From contig CAZAIO010000094.1 in NCBI GenBank assembly GCA_964485235.1, positions 1-11,101 on the forward strand: 11,101 nt of DNA, read 5' to 3'. Position numbers and translations under genes: made by a program. Below, piece by piece: positions 1 to 6,150 of this stretch. The notes below the pieces were generated by a model. The model did not search any database. It was not told where the DNA came from and worked only from the letters and a program-made list of their open reading frames with translations. This DNA is from CAZAIO01 sp964485235 (GTDB lineage Bacteria; Chloroflexota; Dehalococcoidia; GIF9; UBA5629). How positions within the stretch are numbered: the stretch's first letter is position 1; each line of letters begins with the position of its first letter.

Positions 1-53
1 GCGGCTGCCTTCTAAGCAGCGGGTCGTGGGTTCGAATCCCTCCAGGGACGCCA
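1..53 (+). tRNA. tRNA-Arg(UCU), 3' part, cut by window start
   Basis: Only the anticodon arm onward is present. The anticodon stem GCTGC/GCAGC (4-8 with 16-20) closes a seven-base loop whose middle bases 11-13 read TCT, decoding AGA as arginine. A five-base variable loop (21-25), a T arm with loop TTCGAAT (31-37), the 3' acceptor strand (43-49), a discriminator G at 50 and an encoded CCA (51-53) follow. The T stem has one T-T mismatch (27 with 41). The acceptor 5' strand and D arm lie outside the window. It is not a selenocysteine tRNA, since the loop does not read TCA. The 3' ends of tRNA genes are common integration sites, but no second copy of this end was seen here. Confidence 0.9.
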
Positions 54-121
54 TCGATTTCATTAAAAGGAATCATTGTATTTTACATTTTCACTCTATG
101 TCTGCGGTCAACTGTGATACG

Positions 122-150
122 TTACAAATGATTATATTTTCATGTAGAAT
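122..150 (+). promoter_or_regulatory. Candidate sigma70 promoter for the methyltransferase gene
   Basis: In the 151-base gap between the tRNA and the next gene, TTACAA (122-127) lies 17 bases before TAGAAT (145-150). The -10 matches the consensus at five of six positions and the -35 at three of six. Transcription would start near 157, giving a leader of about 48 bases. I see no strong terminator after the tRNA, so readthrough from the tRNA promoter is also possible. Confidence 0.35.
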
Positions 151-204
151 TCAGGCGTTAACGACCTGGTAAGGAACCATAAAATATATTAAAGGAACAG
201 GACC

Positions 205-1230
205 ATGAAAAACCATTTCACCCTACCGGAAGAATCGCCGGCGAAAATATTTACGCTACGGGAGAGCGCGTTTGCAAAAGACCTGTTTATTGCTGCCGTC
301 AGCCACTTCAATTTGATTCCCCTGCTTGATGAATCACCTTCCGACATAGATACTATTTGCGGCTCGCTTGGAATTAAGCCAAGACCTGCCGATGTCATGC
401 TCACTTTGTTCAAGGCATACGGTCTTATCAGGGAGAAACGAGGGATATACTATCTTACCGATACGGCAAGGGTATATCTGACAGAAAATTCGGATTTCAA
501 TTTATCTTCATATGTAAGTACGTTGAAAGAGGGACCCGTGTGCAGTGATATGGTGAAAGTACTAAAGACCGGAAAGCCGGCTAAATGGGCTTCTTCGAAA
601 AGCGGGAAACAATGGGAAGTATCCATGGAAGACCCCGCATTTGCCGAGTCATTTACTGCAGGGATGAATAGCCGCGGCGCTTATCTGGCGTCCGCCCTGC
701 TCAAAGCAATTGACCTGCATGGATATACGCATATGCTTGATATCGGCGGCGCATCAGGGATTTATTCGTGGGTTCTGCTTGGCGAGTATCGCGATCTGAG
801 AGCTGCTGTTTTCGAAAAACCGCCGGTTGATATAGTCGCGAGGTATTCGATGAATAAGTTTGGAATGGCCGACAGGGCCGATATCGTAACGGGCGATATG
901 TTCAATGATAGTTTTCCGAAAGGATATGATATTCATTTTATATCTCATGTTTTGCATGACTGGGATATCGGGGACGTAAAAAAAGTAATAAAGAATTCCT
1001 TCGACACTCTCGATTCCGGAGGTAAAATAATACTGCACGATGCTCATATTAACAGGAACAAGACCGGACCTGTTTCTGTGGCTGAGTATTCGGTACTGCT
1101 GATGTTTTTATCACAGGGAAAATGTTATTCGGTGACTGAGATGCGTATTCTTCTAGAGAAAACCGGTTTCAAGAACGTTGAATACAAGCGGACTATACTG
1201 AACCGGAGTATCATAACTGCAACTAAATAA
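205..1230 (+). CDS. SAM-dependent O-methyltransferase-like protein (COMT/ASMT fold)
   Basis: This 341-residue protein has the build of the family 2 O-methyltransferases (plant COMT and bacterial small-molecule methyltransferases). A helical, winged-helix-like dimerisation region occupies about residues 15-100, and a Rossmann methyltransferase domain runs from about 170 to the end. The SAM-binding glycine motif is DIGGASG (179-185). An acidic residue, E204, sits at the end of the second strand, where the ribose is bound. The HVLHDWD motif (248-254) carries the histidine (H251) that acts as catalytic base in the plant enzymes. The start is set by an AAAGGA ribosome-binding site at 191-196, eight bases before the ATG. 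The gene stands alone, convergent with the nitroreductase gene 33 bases downstream. The substrate cannot be read from the sequence; a phenolic or other small hydroxylated compound is the family's usual choice. No link to benzoyl-CoA reduction is established. Confidence 0.82.
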   Translation: MKNHFTLPEESPAKIFTLRESAFAKDLFIAAVSHFNLIPLLDESPSDIDTICGSLGIKPRPADVMLTLFKAYGLIREKRGIYYLTDTARVYLTENSDFNLSSYVSTLKEGPVCSDMVKVLKTGKPAKWASSKSGKQWEVSMEDPAFAESFTAGMNSRGAYLASALLKAIDLHGYTHMLDIGGASGIYSWVLLGEYRDLRAAVFEKPPVDIVARYSMNKFGMADRADIVTGDMFNDSFPKGYDIHFISHVLHDWDIGDVKKVIKNSFDTLDSGGKIILHDAHINRNKTGPVSVAEYSVLLMFLSQGKCYSVTEMRILLEKTGFKNVEYKRTILNRSIITATK

Positions 1231-1263
1231 AGCTTGTGTTGGAGGGGAAAATCGTTCCGGCAA

Positions 1264-1965
1264 TCAATGAGCTTTCATGCACCATTCCCATGTTGTGTGT
1301 GCGTACGCGTTAACCTCCTCATCGCTGCGAAAGTCCGCGGCTACGCAGTTATCGTAGTGGACCATATCATCAACTTCCCTGATTATCTTCGGCAAGGGAG
1401 GACTGTAAGGATATCCGATCACCATCATGTCGTAAATTTTCAGTGCTTCGGGAATGCCTATAATGTTTTTAATACTTTCTTCCGCCTCAGGGCGCGATGT
1501 GGCCGTATACCATTGTGATGCGAGTCCCAGAGATGCCGCTGCAAGGTGCATGTAGAGGAAAGCATTCGCAAGGCTGGACTGGAACAGGTTGCCAACTGCT
1601 GCTTCGTTGTTCCGGGCCCGTTCAGGCAGCCCTGCTTTCGCTCTCCAATCACACAGCAGCAAAATGAACACCGGTGCATTTCTGAAGTCAGGGTCCGGTG
1701 GTCGCCTTTTTGTTTCATCCGATGTTATGTTCTTTATTGCCGGTCCATGGATATCAAGGGCCGAAACGATCTTATTCTTTAGCTCTTTATCCTTTATTAC
1801 CACAAATTCCCATGGCTGCGTATGAAATGCCGACGGAGCCCAGCGTGCCGCTTCCACGATTTTCACAATATAATCATCAGGCACAGGATCAGACTTGAAG
1901 CGGCGGTTCGTACGGCGTTTTTTTACCAGTTCCAGAAATCCTTCGTAAGAACAGCCGTTATTCAT
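1264..1965 (-). CDS. Nitroreductase-family FMN-dependent oxidoreductase
   Basis: The protein has 233 residues. The N-terminal RRTNRRF (17-23) is the FMN-phosphate-binding arginine cluster of the nitroreductase superfamily. APSAFHTQPWEFVVI (43-57) is the conserved loop and strand that follow it, and GLASQWYTA (147-155) and IGYP (183-186) are the later family motifs. These enzymes are cytoplasmic homodimers that use NAD(P)H to reduce quinones, nitro groups, enones or other acceptors; the substrate here is unknown. The ATG has an AGGAG site seven bases upstream (1973-1977 in plus coordinates). The gene lies 53 bases after fdhD on the same strand, so the two are probably co-transcribed. A C-terminal tail of about 30 residues extends beyond the usual core and ends near W226. 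The neighbourhood suggests, as inference only, a redox role in aromatic metabolism. Confidence 0.85.
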   Translation of the reverse strand: MNNGCSYEGFLELVKKRRTNRRFKSDPVPDDYIVKIVEAARWAPSAFHTQPWEFVVIKDKELKNKIVSALDIHGPAIKNITSDETKRRPPDPDFRNAPVFILLLCDWRAKAGLPERARNNEAAVGNLFQSSLANAFLYMHLAAASLGLASQWYTATSRPEAEESIKNIIGIPEALKIYDMMVIGYPYSPPLPKIIREVDDMVHYDNCVAADFRSDEEVNAYAHTTWEWCMKAH

Positions 1966-2018
1966 TTTCGTACTCCTGTCATGAATTTATTGTCAATACA
2001 ATTCAGTAGAATGCTATA

Positions 2019-2771
2019 TTACAGTATCCTGTACGGATTAGTGTAAATATTCATACTGCGTTCGGTGAACACTTTCTCTCCGGTATCCGTCTTTTTCTTT
2101 ATGCCGACATCTTTAACGAACCCGATAATGGTTATCCCGCATTGTTCGCCTATTTCTATACCGAGCTTTGTCACCGCGGTCTTTGTCGCCACGATCGGAA
2201 TATTAGCACGGCAGATCTTGGACACCATATCGGAGACCATCCTCCCTGTCGATGCTGCAAAAGTATTTCTAAAATCGATGTCGTGCATCAATGCATAGCC
2301 TATAACTTTGTCAAGAGCATTGTGACGTCCGACGTCTTCTGCAACGCATATCGGTTCTGCTCCGGGCTTGAACAGTCCCGCCGAATGTATCGCGCTGGTC
2401 TCAGCATAGAGCGCCGACTTCAGTATCAGGTTAACGCCGCTGAATATATCATCTCTGCTTATAAGTAAATCGGCGGTAACCTTTTTTCCCCGTTTCACTT
2501 TATTTCTTTTCGGAATGAGGACTATATCGGCTGCATTACCATTTACCGACAACGATGATATATCTTTAAACGTATCGATAATACCCTGGCCGAACAGATA
2601 TCCTGTGACAAATTCCTCTTTCATCATCGGCGTGATGACGGCCGTTGTCAAAGGTTCTCCGTTGACAGAGATTGAAATTCCATATTCGACAACCACTCTT
2701 TCCCGGGCTTTATGCATATCTCCGTCGACCAGAGTATATTCCACCCAATCGAGGTTTTTCTCTTCTGGCAT
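2019..2771 (-). CDS. fdhD: FdhD-family Mo/W cofactor sulfurtransferase, variant lacking CxxC
   Basis: This 250-residue protein carries the FdhD signature EDVGRHNALDKVIG (145-158), an upstream HSAGLF segment (129-134), the STGRMVSDMVSK segment (174-185) and a C-terminal GITIIGF strand. FdhD passes sulfur from a cysteine desulfurase to the bis-pterin Mo or W cofactor, giving the sulfido ligand needed by formate dehydrogenases. In E. coli the transfer uses two cysteines, C121 and C124, in a loop before the HxA segment. Here that stretch (about 95-125) has no cysteine; the only ones are C142, C187 and C211. It may therefore work differently or serve mainly as a cofactor-binding chaperone. The start has a strong GGAGGG site just upstream (2775-2780 in plus coordinates). 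It heads a two-gene unit with the nitroreductase and points away from the PaaX-like and bam genes. The nearest client in view is the tungsten enzyme BamB; a formate dehydrogenase elsewhere is equally possible. Confidence 0.88.
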   Translation of the reverse strand: MPEEKNLDWVEYTLVDGDMHKARERVVVEYGISISVNGEPLTTAVITPMMKEEFVTGYLFGQGIIDTFKDISSLSVNGNAADIVLIPKRNKVKRGKKVTADLLISRDDIFSGVNLILKSALYAETSAIHSAGLFKPGAEPICVAEDVGRHNALDKVIGYALMHDIDFRNTFAASTGRMVSDMVSKICRANIPIVATKTAVTKLGIEIGEQCGITIIGFVKDVGIKKKTDTGEKVFTERSMNIYTNPYRIL

Positions 2772-2780
2772 CGTCCCTCC

Positions 2781-2824
2781 ATAACATATCAGGCAGGTAA
2801 TTTTGCCGGTCCCTGTCCTGTTAT
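2781..2824 (-). promoter_or_regulatory. Imperfect stem-loop in the fdhD leader
   Basis: Read on the minus strand, ATAACA (2824-2819) pairs with TGTTAT (2786-2781). Inside it, GGACAGG (2818-2812) pairs with CCTGCCT (2797-2791), with one mismatch, one G-U pair and a four-base bulge. The loop is about 14 bases. The base of the stem touches the GGAGGG ribosome-binding site of fdhD, so folding could influence translation. It does not resemble the much larger Moco riboswitch. Its function is not established. Confidence 0.35.
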
Positions 2825-2837
2825 ATATTGTTTCATT

Positions 2838-2843
2838 ATTATA
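2838..2843 (-). promoter_or_regulatory. Consensus -10 box of a candidate fdhD promoter
   Basis: A perfect TATAAT reads on the minus strand here, about 67 bases before the fdhD ATG. Transcription would start near 2831, just ahead of the leader stem-loop. The -35 position (around 2861-2866, CGATAT on the minus strand) is poor, so the promoter may need an activator or be weak. Confidence 0.35.
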
Positions 2844-3061
2844 CAGTCTTAGAAGATGATATATCGACAGGAATATGATATTATTGCAGCGAAGAGTACA
2901 CTTAAAGTTTTCATTGTTAAAGGACCCTGAATACTTTATGCCTTTTTACTTCAATTATACTGAAAGACTGTCCTTGCTTTTGTTCACTAGTATAGCTGCT
3001 TTGGTTCAGGCTTTCCAGCTTCAGCATAGGGGTAAAAGTCAGGGTTTTTAATGAAACTTCT

Positions 3062-3098
3062 TTGTACGTGCCACAGTTAACGAAAACGAACGTATAAT
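3062..3098 (+). promoter_or_regulatory. Upstream promoter-like element with inverted repeat
   Basis: A perfect -10 box TATAAT (3093-3098) has a half-matching -35, GCCACA (3070-3075), 17 bases before it. An eight-base inverted repeat with one mismatch, TTGTACGT (3062-3069) and ACGTATAA (3090-3097), encloses the spacer and overlaps the -10 box. This is the arrangement of a repressor or activator site. It could be a second promoter for the PaaX-like gene, with a start near 3105. Confidence 0.3.
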
Positions 3099-3124
3099 AG
3101 TTATGACATATGCCCTAATATTTC

Positions 3125-3153
3125 TTGACAATTAGTGGGATTATTGCTATTCT
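3125..3153 (+). promoter_or_regulatory. Strong sigma70 promoter of the PaaX-like gene
   Basis: A perfect -35 box TTGACA (3125-3130) is followed after 17 bases by TATTCT (3148-3153), matching the -10 consensus at four of six positions. The expected start is near 3160, giving a leader of about 35 bases. This is the clearest promoter in the window. Whether it also serves bamB depends on readthrough past the hairpin at 4029-4051. Confidence 0.6.
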
Positions 3154-3179
3154 GGTATTGAGTAAAAATAACGCAATAA
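3141..3179. promoter_or_regulatory. Candidate operator: inverted repeat TTATTGC-N25-GCAATAA
   Basis: TTATTGC (3141-3147) and its exact reverse complement GCAATAA (3173-3179) bracket the -10 box and predicted start of the PaaX-like gene. Half-site centres are 32 bases apart, about three helical turns. A further TATTG (3156-3160) lies between them. TTATTGC also occurs at 2881-2887 in the same intergenic region. The position suits autorepression, which is known for PaaX-type regulators, but I cannot match it to a documented PaaX site. Confidence 0.35.
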
Positions 3180-3194
3180 GAAAATAATGACATA

Positions 3195-4031
3195 ATGATG
3201 TTTCGTCCAAGAGCGGCACTATTAACACTATATGGAGACTATATACGGTATAGCGGGATCGAAATTGGTATCGGTTGCCTTATTGAATTGCTGAGCAATT
3301 TCGATCTCTCGGAGCAGTCTGTACGGTCTGCTGTTTCAAGGATGTGCCAGGTGGGCCTGCTTAAAGCAAGGAAGGAGAGCAGGAAGAGTTTTTATTCTCT
3401 TACAGAGAACGGTTATAAGCTTTTAAATCGCGGAACACAGCGTATTTTTATGCGGAAGAATAACCAGTGGGACGGTAAATGGAATATAGTCGTTTACTCT
3501 GTTCCGGAAAAAAGGAGAGAGGCAAGAGACCGTCTTCGACTTGAATTGAGCTGGATGGGATACGGTCCGCTGGGTGAGGCGACATGGATATCGCCTTACG
3601 ACTTAACAAAAGAAGTAGAGGAGTTAGCTGAAAGGCTTCAAATAAAAGAGTGTATACAAATATTTCAGGCCGAACATCTGGGTACTGTGGAACCCAAAGA
3701 GATTGTGTCACGTTGCTGGGACCTGGATAAAATACATCAACGATATGCGAATTTCATAGAAAAATATCGACCGAAGCTTGAGAATTATATTGTACGCCTT
3801 AGATATGGAGAAGGTTTTCAGCCGAGTGAATGTTTCGTTGAGAGATTTAATTTGATACATGAATACAGGAAATTGCCGTACCTGGACCCGGACTTACCTA
3901 AAGAGCTTTTACCGGAAAACTGGCTGCGTCCGGAGGCAGCGGACCTGTTTAATAAATATCATGATTCGCTGTCGGAAAAGGCAAGCGAATATTTCGATTC
4001 CGTATCGAGGTCTTATAGAGGTATAAACTAG
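3195..4031 (+). CDS. PaaX-family transcriptional repressor (aryl-CoA-responsive type)
   Basis: The 278-residue protein shows all three parts of PaaX. An N-terminal winged helix (about 8-88) has a recognition-helix region LSEQSVRSAVSRM (38-50). A Cas2-like middle domain (about 92-165) contains WDGKWNIVVYSVPEKRR (92-108) and the ATWISP strand (129-134). The C-terminal domain has the DPDLPKELLPENW motif (231-243). In E. coli, PaaX represses phenylacetate genes and is released by phenylacetyl-CoA. Here the gene ends 139 bases before bamB, so a benzoyl-CoA or other aryl-CoA effector is a reasonable inference. The ATG at 3195 was taken as start; a second ATG follows at once and the ribosome-binding site is weak (A-rich), hinting at low expression. 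The usual start Met-x-Arg-Pro-Arg fits family N termini. The effector and target sites are unproven. Confidence 0.9.
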   Translation: MMFRPRAALLTLYGDYIRYSGIEIGIGCLIELLSNFDLSEQSVRSAVSRMCQVGLLKARKESRKSFYSLTENGYKLLNRGTQRIFMRKNNQWDGKWNIVVYSVPEKRREARDRLRLELSWMGYGPLGEATWISPYDLTKEVEELAERLQIKECIQIFQAEHLGTVEPKEIVSRCWDLDKIHQRYANFIEKYRPKLENYIVRLRYGEGFQPSECFVERFNLIHEYRKLPYLDPDLPKELLPENWLRPEAADLFNKYHDSLSEKASEYFDSVSRSYRGIN

Positions 4032-4051
4032 GGCCTGTTGAAAATGGCCTA
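4029..4051 (+). terminator. Weak hairpin at the end of the PaaX-like gene
   Basis: TAGGGCC (4029-4035) pairs with GGCCTA (4046-4051), with one bulged G and a ten-base loop. It starts on the TAG stop codon and is followed by T-rich but interrupted sequence. That is too poor in T for a firm intrinsic terminator, so it could be an attenuator between regulator and bamB, or a binding site. A weak promoter (TTGAAA at 4038-4043, TTTGAT at 4061-4066, 17 apart) overlaps it. Confidence 0.3.
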
Positions 4052-4081
4052 TGACAGTTATTTGATTTTATTCAGAGGGAA

Positions 4082-4174
4082 ATGGATGAGAATCGGATAA
4101 TAAAAATAAATAAGGTCACCCTGCCAAGCATGAGCACACATGAAGGTATGGATACCAGAGGGAAAAACCAATGA
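4082..4174 (+). CDS. Possible 30-residue leader ORF coupled to bamB
   Basis: An ATG at 4082 opens 30 codons whose TGA stop (4172-4174) overlaps the bamB ATG in the ATGA arrangement typical of translational coupling. AGAGGGA (4074-4080) precedes it, though its spacing to the ATG is short. The same CAGAGGGAAA string recurs at 4156-4165 as the bamB ribosome-binding site. The predicted peptide begins MDENRIIKINK, is basic and polar, and shows no family, signal peptide or membrane segment. It could be a regulatory leader or chance, since bamB has a good ribosome-binding site of its own. Confidence 0.3.
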   Translation: MDENRIIKINKVTLPSMSTHEGMDTRGKNQ

Positions 4175-6150
4175 GATATGCAGAGACAGGATTTAATCTT
4201 GAGGTCGACCTTTCCAGAGGAAATGTCGAGAGAGTAGCGACCGATCCGAAGCTAACAGAGCTTCATCTAGGGGGACTGGGTACGAATGCCCGAATGATAT
4301 GGGATAGAGTCCCGCCTGAAATCGAGCCGTTTTCGCCCGATAATCTGTTAATATTCAGCACAGGTCTCCTGTGCGGTACGCCTGCTGTAGGCGCTAACCG
4401 TACTATCGTGAGTACCATTTCTCCGCAGACTCTATTGATGGGCTATTCCATGATGGGCGGGTTCTGGGCGCCGCAGTTAAAATACGCCGGTTACGATAAG
4501 CTCATTTTCAGAGGGAAGTCTCCGAATCTGGTCTATCTGTGGATAAACAACGATAAGGTTGAGATTCGCGATGCCTCTCATTTGAAAGGAAAAGGAGCAG
4601 GCGAGACCGCGGAAATCATAAAACAGGAATTGAACGATCCGAAGATCGAAGTTGCAGCAATTGGAATGGCCGGTGAAAATCGCGTTTATTTCGCATCGAT
4701 TGAACAGGGACGGTCCAGCGCCAGCAGGCTCGGAATAGGCGCAGTAATGGGTGATAAAGGGATAAAAGCTATTGCTGTTCGCGGTACAAAAGACATTAAT
4801 GTTGCCCGTCCTGCAGAATTTATGAAATTATGTAATGAAGTACTTGATTATATAAAGTTCAGGAATGAAAATCCGGTCCCGGGTGTAATGCCCATTCTTG
4901 CCGGACTCGGTTCACCGCAAGAAATGAAACTTGTCGATGAAGAATGGCATACTACCAACTTCATGTGGGGTAACTCGCGTACCAGAAGAAAAGATTTCTG
5001 GAATGAAGAGATAGAGCATAAGTGGAAGGAAACCCAGGAAAATTCACGGACAAGATTGATAAGCTGCTATAACTGTCCTATGAAATGCGGCGCGATCATA
5101 TCCGTACCGGGTATTTCCACATACATGATGAAATGTTTCTCAAAGCTCACCTATACCATGGCGGCGTATTCGGACCTCGATTTCGGTTTCAGGATCGCAC
5201 AACGGGCAACAGAATATGGAATTGATGGATTTACAGGGCCGCAAGTCATGGCATTTGGTCTCGAGTTGCTCGATGCAGGTATTTTAAGTGATAAAGAGTT
5301 TGAAGGAATGCCTTCCGATAACGAAGGAAAATTTTACTGGTTGCTGGACAGGATTGTGAGGCGTGAAGGAATAGGCGATGTCCTCGCCAATGGTACATAC
5401 TGGGCGGCAAAGGAAATAGGTAAAGGTGCGGAGGAATACGCTCACAACAATATCAAAAAACATGAACAGCTTCCGCTTAAGCTCGGAATGCTTAATCCGG
5501 TCTATTTCCTTATGTATTCGACCGGAGAAAAAATAAACATTACTCAGATTGAAGGGCAGTTTCCGCAATCGCCGTTTCCGACGATGGAGGAACGTGAAGA
5601 ATTCGTGAAAGACTGGTTCCAGGTACCGGACGAAAAATTCAAGAAATATTTGCTCGACTGGGAACTGAGGGGGGATAACTCGAACCCGTATTACCCGACG
5701 GTGCAAATGTCATGCGAAATCGTCGACTGGCAGGAAAAAATGCATTATATAGATGATTCTCTCGGTATATGCGCCGGGCTTTCATCGTTCCCGTTAAAAC
5801 CTCCCTACCATATACACAATTATCCGCTCCTCATCTCAGCGGCAACCGGGATGGACATAGATGAGGCTGGTCTGTGGAAAATTGCAGATAGAAACCGGAA
5901 CATGGTAAGGGCCAATAATATACGAAGAGGAATGAGGAGAGCCGACGAGAAACCGCCCGCAGACCACTGGAAGAAGAGGTTTCCCGAGCTTGAAACACAG
6001 CTGCTCGATGAATATTATAAATTCAGGGGATGGAATGAGGATGGAGTTCCTACAAGACAGACCCTGCACGATCTTGATTTGGATTTCGTTAGCAAAGACT
6101 TTGAACAGAGAGGTATCTACAAGCATGAGCAAAGTGAAGCGAAAAGTTAA
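4171..6150 (+). CDS. bamB: Class II benzoyl-CoA reductase, tungsten active-site subunit BamB
   Basis: This 659-residue member of the aldehyde:ferredoxin oxidoreductase family reduces benzoyl-CoA to cyclohexa-1,5-diene-1-carbonyl-CoA at a tungsten bis-pterin centre, without ATP hydrolysis. It closely matches my memory of Geobacter metallireducens BamB. The residues described for that active site fall at the same numbers: E251, H260 and the tungsten-binding C322, in the segment MMKCFSKLTYTMAAY. The [4Fe-4S] ligands are C299, C302 and C306 (CYNCPMKC), with C534 the likely fourth. The N-terminal pterin-binding AOR domain spans about residues 1-210, with LGGLG (33-37) and IEQGRSSASR (177-186). The start at 4171 has AGAGGGA seven bases upstream and begins MRYAETG as in its homologues. 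The end overlaps bamC by 26 bases, which suits coupled synthesis of two subunits of one complex. It is cytoplasmic with no signal peptide. AOR paralogues acting on other acyl-CoAs exist, but the conserved catalytic residues argue for benzoyl-CoA. Confidence 0.95.
   Translation: MRYAETGFNLEVDLSRGNVERVATDPKLTELHLGGLGTNARMIWDRVPPEIEPFSPDNLLIFSTGLLCGTPAVGANRTIVSTISPQTLLMGYSMMGGFWAPQLKYAGYDKLIFRGKSPNLVYLWINNDKVEIRDASHLKGKGAGETAEIIKQELNDPKIEVAAIGMAGENRVYFASIEQGRSSASRLGIGAVMGDKGIKAIAVRGTKDINVARPAEFMKLCNEVLDYIKFRNENPVPGVMPILAGLGSPQEMKLVDEEWHTTNFMWGNSRTRRKDFWNEEIEHKWKETQENSRTRLISCYNCPMKCGAIISVPGISTYMMKCFSKLTYTMAAYSDLDFGFRIAQRATEYGIDGFTGPQVMAFGLELLDAGILSDKEFEGMPSDNEGKFYWLLDRIVRREGIGDVLANGTYWAAKEIGKGAEEYAHNNIKKHEQLPLKLGMLNPVYFLMYSTGEKINITQIEGQFPQSPFPTMEEREEFVKDWFQVPDEKFKKYLLDWELRGDNSNPYYPTVQMSCEIVDWQEKMHYIDDSLGICAGLSSFPLKPPYHIHNYPLLISAATGMDIDEAGLWKIADRNRNMVRANNIRRGMRRADEKPPADHWKKRFPELETQLLDEYYKFRGWNEDGVPTRQTLHDLDLDFVSKDFEQRGIYKHEQSEAKS

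Larger units (their letters stand above)
2772..3194. other. 423-base AT-rich divergent regulatory region
   Basis: This gap separates the divergent fdhD and PaaX-like genes. It holds the fdhD leader and promoter at its left end and two candidate promoters with inverted repeats for the PaaX-like gene at its right end. The middle (about 2880-3060) contains only a 37-codon ORF (2938-3051) with no close ribosome-binding site and no recognisable product. No tRNA, insertion-sequence terminus or repeat array was seen. Confidence 0.6.

Noticed and set aside
1231..1263. Bidirectional terminator between the convergent methyltransferase and nitroreductase genes
   Set aside because: Only a six-base AAAGCT/AGCTTT match with a loop over 30 bases is present, and no T-run follows.
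2781..2830. Moco/Tuco riboswitch upstream of fdhD
   Set aside because: The leader is only about 60 bases and lacks the multi-stem architecture of that RNA class.
2938..3051. 37-codon plus-strand ORF in the intergenic region
   Set aside because: It has a hydrophobic stretch but no close ribosome-binding site, no recognisable family and no coupling to a neighbour; it is most likely chance.
5284..5706. Antisense ORFs within bamB and other bam genes
   Set aside because: They lie opposite strongly conserved coding sequence, have no ribosome-binding sites and encode no recognisable domains.
5990..6124. Longer bamC starting at 5990
   Set aside because: The extra 45 codons lie inside bamB in another frame and resemble nothing in the family; the start at 6125 fits BamC length and motif spacing.
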